Assembly: GCA_030015575.1 (NCBI GenBank)
Contig: JASDDO010000026.1
Location: 68,845,433 to 68,909,432, forward strand
DNA length: 64,000 bases
Direction of reading: 5' to 3'
Source of the DNA: Agapanthus africanus
Taxonomy: Eukaryota > Streptophyta > Magnoliopsida > Asparagales > Amaryllidaceae
Shown: positions 9,627-20,990 of the stretch, one piece after another
Layout: every line of letters begins with the position of its first letter
Numbering within the stretch: the first letter of the stretch is position 1
Notes under the pieces: model-generated
What the model was told of the DNA's origin: nothing
Seen by the model: only the letters and a program-made list of their open reading frames with translations
The model's database searches: none
Translations under genes and position numbers: made by a program

Positions 9627-11194
9627 AAATGTCAAATATGTGATCGAAGAAAAGAGACAAAATAGGAGAAATTTCTCATGGTGCCGGCCATATATGCTTG
9701 GTTATCAAAAAGAAAGATATAAAAATACGGACCCCATCAAGATGCTCAAAACTCTCGATCTACTTCCCGTAAAACAGGCACACAAGATAATTTCCCGTAA
9801 AATAGACATGTAAGATGTATATAGCTCCAAATATAACCAAGCTTCCAACGCAAAAGAAATTTGAAGTCCATGCTTCCAGAGAGAGATCGAACTGCAGTTT
9901 GGTTTCAATTTCTTTTTAACAAATGATCGACTGAACTTTGAAGGCTAGGAAACTAGCTCAAGTGGTTGTTGTGTTCACTCGGGGTTGATAGAATTCCAGG
10001 TAAATTGCTATATAATACTCCAAAATTTGATCCAGGTTGCACTTTAATAACTTAATAATTTTTCGGTGTAAAACTTTCCTAAAATACATATGTTACCGAT
10101 TAACTATCTTCTAACAATGTCTAACAAACTTCTAGCTTGAAAGCACCATCACCGGCTTTTCCTAAGCTTTTCCCAAGCTTTTCCCCTCTTTTTTGCTGAG
10201 GTATGGGTTAGATAACCGCATTTAGAATTTTGGAGGTCAACTTAAAGTAAGTAACAGAATACAGTGCTTTAAGGTATCCTCAAAACCAGCACTTAATGTA
10301 TTTTACTATTATACAAAAAACTCTTAGATGTTTTTAGTGAAAATCCATGATAGTTAGAGGTATTTTAGTGTAATGTACCCTTGTTCAATTAAGCTAATAT
10401 GAAAAGCTCAACTTTACTAGATTCATTCCTTTCCCAGAAGATGCTTCTTGCATCATCCCATCAAGTATTCATGCTTCCACCAAAGCAACAACTAGGGACA
10501 AAAACACACAACTATTCTAAATGTTTAATCTTATCTTTTAGCCTTTTGGGTAATACTAAAGGAAGTGTACATGATTGAGAGTAAGCTAGGGTGTAGAAAA
10601 TAATCTCTGTTAATTTTTTCCAATAAAATAGTCACACCAAGCCAAACAAAACTCACTGTCACTGGTCACTGGTCACTAATGGATAATTAACCTTTATCCA
10701 TTATTAATAATATTGTTGTATGTAGATGCAAAACAAATTAATCTTTCCACAAGATGGAACCTATATATCCAACTCAATTTAAAACCATTAGAACTAGGTG
10801 ATGGGGACATGAGCAAATTTCACTCCATTGCAACACAAGTTTAATAAACTAAAAGAGCTTAAATATGTGATTCCGATCACTCAAGCACACGATGAGGTCA
10901 GTACTATGAGAAATATCGAGTGTTCGTAAAATACAGTACTCTCTAACAAATGTCTTCTCATTCATGTATATTTCGAATAACCATAAACATATTCTTAAAT
11001 AAGAAATAAGTAGGTTTTCTTTCAATTATTAATTTGACATTTAAGCTACGTACAACATTTATTGTGGCATCAAATGAATGTTTGGTGCTAAAAAATTGTT
11101 GCTCATGTCAATATGCATGTATACTCACAAAACTCCTTAATATGTGTTCTTAATAAAATTGGTGCAAGCTAGCAACAATTGAAAGCTCACAAGG
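9627..11194. other. AT-rich spacer left of Element B
   Basis: No gene is seen. A stretch of about 10000-10380 has weakly complementary ends (about 16 of 23 bases) and may be a decayed MITE. The rest shows no structure I can name. Confidence 0.4.
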
Positions 11195-11946
11195 TGATGA
11201 GGCACATGAACGGAGACACCCCAGGTTGCGACTCGTGGAAGACGTGTCGTCAGTGCATACCCTCTGGATCCCTGGGGCTACGATAGGGAATCGGTGCGAC
11301 ACAGTCTTCCTCGGAACCACGTGACGAGGTGGTACCCGACCTTTCGGGAGAGCCTTCCCAGAGTACCCACCATATGCGTTCAGGCAGCCGAGACTTCTCG
11401 GCCTCCTCGCTCGACTCTGAGCTACCCACCGAGCTGAGATTTCTCGGCCTCCCTATCCAACCAGGAACACGGAGCCCAAGCGTCTCCATAACGGCTCCGC
11501 GTATCTCGTCAGAACGAGATTTCCGCCGCTCCACGCTCCGCATCCCTCGCTGGCACGTTTCTTTGTTAACGAGCGTATCTTGCTATTAATGGGCGTGTCC
11601 CACCATCAACGCGAACGTGCAGTAAGGGCGCAACGGACGGCAGGAATCTCGCGCCGGATCGCCCCGACACAACCGCTATATAAATCCTTTCTTCCAGACG
11701 ATTCAGGTAAGCAAAAATCTACTCCAATACGCCGCTACCCTACCTTTATACCTCGGTACTTACTTGATCGTCGGAGGGTCCTACGGTGGTCACCCACCCT
11801 GGGACTTTCCTTGCAGGTAGCTCGGCGTCAATACCAACCCATTAAGACCCACAAGTCCAATTTTCACTCTCAATATCAACCGTTCAGGAACGTTTGCAGT
11901 AAGATCGACAGAGGACAATATCTGAAGGAGATTCCAACCTCCATCA
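11195..11946 (+). repeat. Element B 5' LTR
   Basis: The 752-bp repeat pairs with 60543-61305, starts TGATGAGG and ends CCATCA. TATATAAA at 11677-11684 is the likely TATA box. The distal half resembles the Element A LTR. Confidence 0.88.
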
Positions 11947-11948
11947 GT

Positions 11949-11964
11949 TAGCGCCGTCTGTGGG
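11949..11964 (+). other. Primer-binding site of Element B
   Basis: TAGCGCCGTCTGTGGG follows the LTR by two bases. It differs from the Element A site by one base (A for G). Confidence 0.65.
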
Positions 11965-12015
11965 AATGCGAAAGACTTTTCCACCGCAAAAAGTTGATCT
12001 TCCGCCTTCGATTCA

Positions 12016-13679
12016 ATGGCAAGCGATAATCGCGACGACCGTGACGATCCCAGCACGAGCCGCCCCGCCCTCCATAACGGAGGCGGGAGCGATCCTACCC
12101 CCTCCTAATGTCATCAACGCCTTATCCGCTAAGATCGACATGCTCACGGCGATGGTGGACGCGCTCGTCCGCGTTCAAGAAGCCGGCCACGTATGCATGC
12201 TGGCGGGAACACGCACCCAGGTCCTCGACCTTAATCGCACTCACCCTGATGCTAACGAGCGTCGGCCCGCCGATTCCGGCAATTTCAACCTACATGCGGT
12301 GAATGATTCAATGACCCGATGGGCTCCGGACAGTTCAACGCCTCGATCTAAGGGGACACCAAGGCATCGTTCCGACGCCCTCTGCACGCTCTCACCTCCT
12401 GAGGAGGTATCGGTCAGTTCGTCTGCTTCCAGGCACGACCGACGCCCCCACTCACGTCGAGGCCGCGCAAACGGCGAACGTCGGGACTACTCAAGAAGGG
12501 CCTCGCCCGAGAATTTAAGAAACGTGATAGAGCGAAACCGAAGCCGCACCATTGCGCAGGTCCGGAGCGGGGACAGTCGGCACTCCGACTATGCAGAATC
12601 CTCGAGGTACCACCAACGGATCGAAGCCCTCGAAAAGAAGATCGAGGACATACGACAGGACGTCCACACGGTCGACGAAGGGGCGAAGTACTCCGCTGAT
12701 TTACTCGTAAGACCGTTTACTGAACGACTCCTCGCCGAACATATCTCGTCCAGGAACAAACCGTCCAAAGTGTCTCTTTTCGACGGAAAGTCTGACCCGA
12801 AGGACTACTTGGATGCGTTCACGGCCGCCATGAGCTTCCAAAACAACTCAGACACGGCTCAATGCAGGGCCTTCCCCACCACCCTTATCCGAGCTGGTCG
12901 GGATTAGTTTCAAGAGCTTGCACCGTGATCCATCTCGACCTTTGACGAGCTGACTACCTAATTTCTCGGTCATTTCATCGGTAACCGACGACAGAAAAAG
13001 ACGGTTGACTACCTATTCACCATCAAGAGCGGAGACAAGGAATCCTTCAAGAGGTATGTCACCCGCTTCTATAATGCCCTCTTGGAAGTCCCCGAGCACC
13101 GGGACGAAACAGTTATCACCGCGCTGAGGTCGGGTCTTAGGCACAAAGAGTGGCTCCGCTCTTTTGCATTAGCGCAACCTAAGACCATGGCCGAAGTGAA
13201 AGCATGGAAAGTGCGAGAAATCCAACTCGCGTCTGAGGTGAATTCCAACCTTCCCAGAGGTGACCAAACGGACCGGAAAATATGGGACAGGGAAGAGAGA
13301 AAGAAAGTCGACCATCCGAAACCTTACTCCCCAAGGTTCCAAGAGTACACTCCTCTGAACATTTCACAGACCGAGCTGTTAGAAGAGGCTAAAGCCGAGA
13401 GGTTCTTTAAACTCCCCCCGGCTACCCAGAGGATGGGCAAGCGACTCTGCGGCTCGTATTGTGCCTATCACAGGTCGCAGGGTCGCCCGATCGAGAGCTG
13501 CAAGCAACTCCGTGACTACATCGAAGAATTGATCCGCTCTGGCCACCCGGCGAAATACCTACGAGACAAGCGACAAACTGAGTGGGAGAAAAAAGACCAA
13601 ACCCCACCTTGGGAGTTAACGATCGGGCAAATCATGGTCACTTTGACGAATCCAACTCTGGAAAGTGAGGGGAACCACC
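12016..13679 (+). pseudogene. Element B gag, broken and cut by Element C
   Basis: This encodes a Tat-type gag. The ATG at 12016 (MASDNRDD) aligns with Element A, and one C appears lost near 12098-12108, shifting into the long frame that follows. Later parts are NDSMTRWAP, an Arg-rich stretch, a coiled coil (RIEALEKKIED), the capsid core (KPSKVSLFDGKSDPKDYLDAF, FPTTLIRAGRD) and a nucleocapsid-like motif C-X2-H-X4-R-X4-C (YCAYHRSQGRPIESC), in which the second His is Arg. Three stops occur in one frame: TAG 12905, TGA 12926 and TAA 12959, best read as Trp, Arg and Gln codons changed by C-to-T or G-to-A. The frame is then open to 13679, where Element C enters, and resumes at 37392. Confidence 0.87.
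13675..13679. repeat. Target duplication of Element C, left copy (CCACC)
   Basis: CCACC directly precedes TGTTCCC of the C 5' LTR and is repeated at 37387-37391 after the 3' LTR. Confidence 0.93.
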
Positions 13680-14561
13680 TGTTCCCTTATAAAATATCAG
13701 GAAAAACCCCAATGGGGCATCACGTGCTCACACGTGACCATGAGTCACGTGCAGACACGTGATGGGTTCTTAAGCCCTCTAAAGTAATAAGAATTAAATT
13801 CTAATCAACAAGAGTCACGTGCCCACACGTGATGGGCCTTTAAACCCACTGAAAGGGATTAAAAGACATAATAAAACAGCAAGGAATATCCCAATGGGGC
13901 ATCACGTGTCCACACGTGACCAGAGGTCACGTGCAGACACGTGATGGGTTCCTAAGCTCTCTAATTAATAGAATTAAATTCTAATCAAACAATCAATCAG
14001 TGGAGTCACGTGTCCACACGTGATGGGCCTTTAAACCCACTGAAAAGAATTAAAAGTATAATAAAACAACAAAGAAAACCCCAATGGGGCATCACGTGCC
14101 AACACGTGACCAAGGGTTACGTGCTGACACGTGATAATTCCTGAGTTCTTTAAAACAACAGAATTAAATTCTGGTTAAAAGCTTAAACAGTGGGGTCACG
14201 TGCTAACACGTGATAGGCTCTTAAACATTCTAAACTAATAGAATTAAATTCTAAATTAAGGGAAATCAAAAACCCTAATATTTCCTTAGATCATTCCAAA
14301 TAAAAAGATTGCGCTCTGTAAAGTGGAGCACCGTTAGATTAAAATCCAATGGTGATTAAAAAACACCAATTCATAGAAAGATTCTATACAAGGAAAGATT
14401 GCCCTAAAATTTTCCAGGAATAACAGACAAAATATCTTTTTGATTTAAAGTCCAATGGTGAATAAAATTCACTGAGTGATCTAAAAGATCATGTTGGTTA
14501 CAAAAACAAACAAAATCTTTCAATGAAAGATTGATTAAACAAACTGATTCTTTTCTTTCTC

Positions 14562-14571
14562 CTATAAATAG
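14562..14571 (+). promoter_or_regulatory. TATA box of the Element C 5' LTR
   Basis: CTATAAATAG sits in a pyrimidine-rich context followed by a purine-rich leader. The same box occurs in the 3' LTR and, on the minus strand, in both D LTRs (for example 54507-54518). Confidence 0.7.
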
Positions 14572-15475
14572 GAGCCAAGAAGAGAAGAGGGGATCGACTT
14601 TTTTTTTGGAGATATACAACAACAGAGATAAAAAAGAAGAAGAGAATTTAATTCTCCAGAGAGAAAAGAAGACTTTCTCAGAAGAGAAAGAAACCCTAGG
14701 TGAGAAAGGGAAAGAGATCATAAGCTCCACAAAACAAAAAGAGAATTAATTCTCAAACTAAGAGTTTAACTCTTCTGAATAAAATCTTAGTTCTTCCTTT
14801 GGTTGAGGATCTGCAGAAGCAGATCATCCCATAAGTTGAGAATTTAATTCTCATCGGGGCGATTCTGCTATGCAGATCCAAAACTTAGAGGGAGAATTGA
14901 GTTTAAGGAATTTAATTCTTCCAAATACATAAGAATTTAATTCCTCTAAATGAAATTAGGGTTTAACCCTACACAAGAATTTAATTCTTAAAACAAGGGA
15001 CTTAAAACTCTCCATGCACGAAAAGAGATCAGTACCCAACCTGGTCACGTGGTAACACGTGACCCTCCTCCTCAATGAGTAAAAAAGAAAGAATGAGACA
15101 TGGTCACGTGTCCCCACGTGACCCTTAAATAGACTTCTCAAGATGAGAAAGATAGAGCTTGGAGGCAATGCCTCACGTGCTCACACATGACCCTCAAAAC
15201 AAAATGGAACAAATCCAAAGGCAGTACTAATTTATGGCGCCTCACGTGTCCCCACGTGACCCTTGACAAACACCTTTTTTTTAAAATAAAAAAAAGGAAA
15301 ATGAGGGAAAACAGAGGATTTAATACCCAATACATTGGCATCATCACGTGTCCACACGTGATGATTACAAAGGCTAAGTGTTTAACACTTATTTGCAGAT
15401 TTTGAGAGTAAAATAAAGGATGTTTTGGCCCAATTATTAGGCGCCTCACGTGACCCCACGTGACCACCTCATTTT

Positions 15476-15582
15476 TAGTGTTTAACACTATTTTAAGCAT
15501 TTCCCCCTTAGTGTTTAACACTATTCTGAACGCATCACGTGGGAGCACGTGATAGCTGAATTTACTTTAGTGTTTAACACTA
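15476..15582 (+). repeat. Three identical 15-bp palindromes in the C LTR
   Basis: TAGTGTTTAACACTA occurs at 15476-15490, 15509-15523 and 15568-15582. Arms of seven bases surround a single central T. Confidence 0.92.
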
Positions 15583-16863
15583 TATCCAAGCCAATCTTAG
15601 CTTGAACTAGCTAAGTTTTTCCAGAGGCAGACTCCCCTTTGACTGAGCCTCAAATACACCATTGTCTTCCAAAATTGGTCATCTCATATGACATTTGAGT
15701 GCTCAGCACTCAGTAAAAGACAAGATATAGTCAGAACCCAGACCCATGCTTAGCATTGCTAAATAAAGGGGGTCTAAGCTTAGACAAATGTTTAGCAGCC
15801 CAAACAAATGTTCAACATTTTAAACTTGAATGGACTTAGCCCAAGTTGGCCATAAGTCCTTAATTCAGATTAATTGAGCCCATATGCTCATAAATCTTAT
15901 TTTGATCTTAGTCCCAAATTGGACTACAGATCTCCCAATCAACTTTGGTTCAAGGGTACATCTCTTCACTCCTTTGATATTTGTCATTGTAATCCTTCAG
16001 CGTCTTCAAAGAGGTGACGGGTCCTGACTACGAGATTTTACATGGACTATGATGTCCTTAAACTCGGACTGTGGGGTCCTTTAAACCCATAGACTATGAC
16101 GTTTTTAAACTACGGACTGTGGGGTCCTTTTAAACCCATGGACTATGATGTCCTTAACCTCGGACTATGGGGTCCCTTTAAACCCATGGACTATGATGTC
16201 CTTAACCTCGGACTGTGAGGTCCTTTTAAACCCATGGACTATGATGTCCTTAACCTTGGACCGTAATGTCCTTAAACTAATTGACCGCAATGTCCTTAAA
16301 CTAAACAATAGAGCCTAAATGCTCTCTTGTTGGATCTAAACGATCATGTTAAGTTGATCTTAGTCTGAAATTAGACTAACGTATCCTTAACAAACGTTTA
16401 AGTTGATCTTAGTTTCAAATGAGACTAACGTATCCTTAAACCCAATCCCCAAATCCAAATCTAAGAAGATACGGATTTAGACTAATCCACGCCCTATGGG
16501 CGACAACATAAATTAGTCTCCGTATACAATCCACAGGCAACCAAAAACAAAACAAACACACACGACACGAAGTGACCATCTAGAGAAGGAGAAAGTGGTT
16601 GTCGCGATGCGGTAGCGTAATTAACTGCAGGGGCTTGCGCCTGCAGTGAAGAGCGTCCCCATAATCAAAAACCCCTCAATGAGGGGGAATCTGACGAAGT
16701 CTGCTACATCGGCCGCATTCGTTTAAACCTTCGATATATGGTGCCATAAATCAACTTGGCATCTTCGGAGAGGTGGACGGATAGCACCAAATAGCATCTG
16801 CCCTCGAAGTTCAGGCCGGGCGTCCCAATGTCCCGGTCGCGTCTTTCGGCGGGGAACAGATTC

Positions 16864-16881
16864 TGGCACGCCCGGTGGGAC
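16864..16881 (+). other. Primer-binding site of Element C
   Basis: TGGCACGCCCGGTGGGAC lies five bases after the 5' LTR. Element D has the same site inverted at about 51787-51804. The tRNA is not assigned. Confidence 0.6.
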
Positions 16882-17006
16882 CTTTTCCTCTTTCCACTCC
16901 ACACTTCGTGTGTCGTGTTCGCGAATGAATCGCGGTTTAATATGGTTGCCCTTGGGTTCGAGGTACTAAGATTTGGTTTTGCTCTTGTGCAGAAAGAAGA
17001 ACATCA

Positions 17007-17979
17007 ATGGCCTCTAACTATTCCAGCTGTAACTATAACTCCCGTTCCGCCTCATCTGGAGGTGTAACCTACGGGCCCCAAGTGGCTTCCCTTTTCACAA
17101 TTCCAGTGGAGAAAGTAACTCAAGCCACCACTGGGCTGTTCTTTGGGACCATGATCCCACCAATGAACTTCAATGCCCCGCTGCTGTCGCAAGAAGCCCC
17201 CAAAAAGTCGGTCTTTGATCGAATTACCACTACTGCGGCCCCTCTCAACGGGTCGCCCAAATCCAACGCCTCAGTCTTTGACAGATTGGGCCAAAGCTCA
17301 TGTGGGCCCGTGGAGGAGCCTGCGATACCAGAAAGGGTTATCCCAAAAAGGATAGCCATTCCTGCTCTCGAAGTCGTCAAGGCGGCTTCTCCTACCAAAG
17401 GGTCGGTCTTCAAAAGACTGACTGTTTCAACTCCTGTTCCAGGTGAAAACGTCAAGGCTTCTTCCCCTGCTCGGAAGTCTGCCTTTGACAGGTTGGCTAT
17501 CCCCGCTCAGCGAACGTCCGTTTTCAATAGGCTAGTGCCCATAGCAACTTCTGACAACACATGGGGCATGAGAAAGTCACCCCCACAGCTGAGATAATCC
17601 CAACGGCTCGACACGCTCGACGTCGTCACTGGAGCCGCGTAAGGAAGGCTGAGGCAATTCCCCCTCTGGACTGACTCCGCCGGCTCCAACGGTGGAAATT
17701 GATGCTGCTGTTTCAACCGGGAACAGCTTTGAACCGCTTAAGAGCGTGCACAAAAACTCTTTGACTGCCGTGCTGAAGAGATCTCCTCCACCTGTAGAAA
17801 ACACCCCAAAGGCGAAGCTAGAGCAGCCCCCTCAGCGGCTGTCTTCTAAAATTTACAAAGTTTGGCGACAGGTTCAGGACTCGGTGATTGATCAAGATTA
17901 CTCTCGCCGACAGAAAAAGGTGAAAGTTCAACGAGAAGAGGACCATCCTGTCAAGCCATAAAAGGCGACAGCTACTTAG
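17007..17979 (+). pseudogene. Element C N-terminal region with SVFDRL repeats
   Basis: Starts at MASNYSSCNYNS (17007). The protein carries several short motifs of type S-V/A-F-D/N/K-R-L (SVFDRI, SVFDRL, SVFKRL, SAFDRL, SVFNRL), followed by a basic region (RRQKKVKVQRE). I do not know its function. Tat/Ogre elements often have an extra frame before gag and this may be it. In Element D the matching region is one open frame fused to gag (51662 downward), so here the breaks are secondary: a frameshift near 17545-17600, a TAA at 17959 where D has Gln, and a TAG at about 17974 where D has Trp. Confidence 0.75.
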
Positions 17980-20900
17980 GTGCCCACTGCAACGGCCCCC
18001 TTAACTTCGACAGCTCACAAGAGGAGAAGGCCGGAGAAAATCCCTGAGTCTGCGACGAATCGCAAGACCACTGAACCTAAACGCCCTAAGTCTGGAGGCA
18101 TGGTGGTGCACACCATCTATATGTCATCCGGAAAAGAGGATAGCCGCATCTCCACAGGTCATCGACCGCTTACGCGATCAGTGACTAAGGCTCAGGAGCA
18201 AAAACAACAAAAGCTCCAAGAAATGCTAACAACTATGGCTGCACTTACGGGACCTAAAGCAAGCCCGGAGACATCCTCGGAGCAGCGCCGTGAGCAGGAA
18301 ATTGATGCTGAATTCCTTCGGAGAATGCTTGAGAAGAATGACAAAGAGGTCGCAAAACAAGCGGCCGATATAAAACAAATTGCCCTTCTATTCCAAGATA
18401 TGGTGGGCATGATGATCCAGCCAGACCCTCCAGCCAAAGATCCTCCAGTAATAATCGAAGATGAAAGAGGAGAGACATCGAATCCTCTGCCGGCTCTGTC
18501 AGCAGCCAAGGAGGAGACCATCTCAAAAGCTGCTCTGGATGATTACATCACTCAGCAGATACGAGTTCATCAGGCGAATGAAGCGGCTGGGCAAATTGTT
18601 AAAACTGGACGACCCTATCCGGGTTGGTACGACCAAATAAGCTACCCGCCGGGATACACGATCTCCAAATTCCACGTATATAAGGGGACAGGAAATCCGC
18701 ATCAGCACGTCGCTCAATTTAGGGCTCTGTGCGGAAACACTGGAGGGGATGACAAACTATTGCTTCGCCAGTTTGTTGGCAGCTTGTCGGAGACGGCATT
18801 TGAGTGGTATTCGGAACTCCCGAATGACTCTGTCAAGACATTTGCAGAGATGGAGCCGCTGTTTACACAGAGATTCGCAAGCGCTAGTGAGCGCATCCCG
18901 ATCACTCTATTAATTAACGCCAGGATGAAGCCAGGCGAAACATGGGTGCAATACGCGATACGGTGGCGGAACATGTGGTCGAAGCGCGAGCAGCGCATTG
19001 AAGAAGCGCCTGCGGTAGGCATGTTTGTGGGTACTCTCGACCCCCAGGCGACCATTTCCTAATTCATGATGTTCTTCAAGCCAACTACTTTTGAGACCTT
19101 GATTGACATGTTGGCCCAAATGGACCAGATGGGTCACATGCCTTCCTCTTCGAAACCAGAGCCACGGAATGAAAAAAGGAAAGGGAAAGCGACCTTCGTC
19201 GCCAATGCTCAACAGCAGCCTAGTGGCCCAAAACTAACTGACCGCCTAGACGAGAGACGACGATTCTTTAATGAGAAAATGAAGCGCCCTTATTCGTTTC
19301 CCCGGGACAAAACGAGGAGATTGTTCGAGTTGGCGGTGCACAACAGACTCATCAACTTGCCGGATCCAAAACGCCCATTGCAATCCGGTGAGGCTAATAA
19401 TCCCAATTATTGCCCCTATCACCAAGCGATAGGCCATCCAATCGAATATTGCTTCATCTTCAAAGGGTGGATTGAGAACCAATATCAACAGGGCAAATTC
19501 GCACTGTCTGAGAATTGGAAAGTAAACCCGTCACAGCCGCACGCTCTCAAAAAGACGGACACACCGGGGGCATCATGCTCTTTTGTCGAAGAAGCTCCAT
19601 GGGAGGTCGCTCTTTCAACTAAAATGAAAAGGATGTTGAAGGATCTCCAAACATGTCCGGCGATCAGGTGGAAAAATCCATTGGAACTCGAGGTCATCAA
19701 GGGGATGTTGAAGCCGCGTCCGACGTCGAAAGTTGATAGCGATAATCAAAACGCTCAGGCCCAGCCGTCAAAGTCTTCGAGAAAGAAGAAGAAGACCAAA
19801 AAGCCCTTGAAGTCTGGTGACAAGCACACGAACCTGCAAAAATATATCGACGCGCTGGAAGAATATAACCAGAAGGCGCGGATCCCGGTTACACTCCAAG
19901 AATTCCTCAGCCACATCCTTGAGGACGGAGATGACGACAATGGAGAAGACTCGTCGGATGAACCTGAGGATTATGTGGCAAGCTGCCATGTGATCTCTTA
20001 CTCGTCGATAGACAGTGAAGAAGCTCCTAACGCAGAGAAACTGGGGGTAGAGCCCGGACCAGAACTCCTAGAACCGTCAGATGAGATGATTGACAGGTTG
20101 CTGAACGAAGCTTTTCTGAAAAGCAAGGCTGATCGAGAGCGTGAAACGGCCATATTTGAAAAAGCCAAACGTCGGTGACTGGATGAAAGGGTTGAAGCAC
20201 TCCAACCATATCAGGGCATGCCTATGGCTAGCAAAAGCAGGTTCAAAATGAGGAAAAGGTTCGCCAAAGCTATATCAATGGGAATGAAGCTGCCACCCTC
20301 CGAAGGAAACACTCCTGATAGGATGCACCTTGATGAAGCGGATGTACATCCTAGCTACTGCTTATATCATAGAAGGATTGCGCACCCTACTGAAGAATGC
20401 AACGCCTTTAAATATTGGTGGCAAGGGTATGTCGCTCATAGGCAACACTTCAAAAGAATGAAGTGCGAAGCTCGTCGACAGCGGAAGAATGCGACAGACG
20501 AACGAGGAAGAGCTGCCGGCAACTGTCACATGGTCGATAGCAGGGGATCGCAAGTTCTCACCTTCGGGAGTGATTCTGAAGAAGAAATGGATCTTGGCCC
20601 TCTCTTCAAAGAATCCACCTCAGGAAAAGAGGAAGAACCGAAGAGCTGCGAGAACATTCAGCTGCGCAATCGCACATTACCTGAAAAGAATCTCGGACCC
20701 GTAAACAAGGGGTCGAACAAAAAGGATAAGGGAAAAGAAAAGGTCCCCGAGGATATCGCCCTCGATGATCGAGTCTTCGAAGAGCTTGCAGCCAAGGACC
20801 CGCCCAAGAAAAACAAGGTGGATTATAATGTTCTGGCGCACTTGAGGAATATACCCTCACAGCTAAGCATTCTCGACGCCTTTCTGCTATCCAAAGAGGC

Positions 20901-20990
20901 GAAAGATTCTTTGATCAAGGCACTACAAGAGCCTGAGCAGTTCCAAGCTTTCCTCGCCGAAGAAAAGATGAAGGACGAGCTGGAAGAAGT
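17980..20990 (+). pseudogene. Element C gag with two CHHC modules
   Basis: One reading frame runs through this part. The capsid-type domain lies near 18650-19060 (HVAQFRALCGNTGGDDKLLL, FEWYSELPNDSVKTFAEME, GETWVQYAIRW). Two nucleocapsid-like modules of form C-X2-H-X4-H-X4-C follow: 19411-19452 (YCPYHQAIGHPIEYC) and 20359-20400 (YCLYHRRIAHPTEEC). TAA at 19060-19062 replaces a Gln codon that Element D retains (CAA), and TGA at 20176-20178 is likely a former CGA. Gag would package element RNA in the cytoplasm. Length well above usual gag comes from module duplication and charged linkers. Confidence 0.82.

Larger units (their letters stand above)
13680..16858 (+). repeat. Element C 5' LTR, palindrome-rich
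   Basis: The 3179-bp LTR starts TGTTCCC and ends GGGGAACA. It contains about 16 sites of form TCACGTG-N4-CACGTGA (first at 13720-13737), many odd palindromes such as GAGAATT-T-AATTCTC, and 48-50 bp repeats with GGACTATGATGTCC at about 16040-16300. Frames open through it are products of this structure and not genes. Confidence 0.9.

Noticed and set aside
10000-10380. Fourth MITE with inverted ends
   Set aside because: Ends agree at only about 16 of 23 bases and no target duplication is visible.
14404-15548. Open frames of 60-140 codons within the LTRs of C (also 34908-35703, 43746-43937, 53655-53846, 45370-45596)
   Set aside because: They follow the palindromic repeats, recur in every LTR in both strands with no protein-like composition, and match no family I know.
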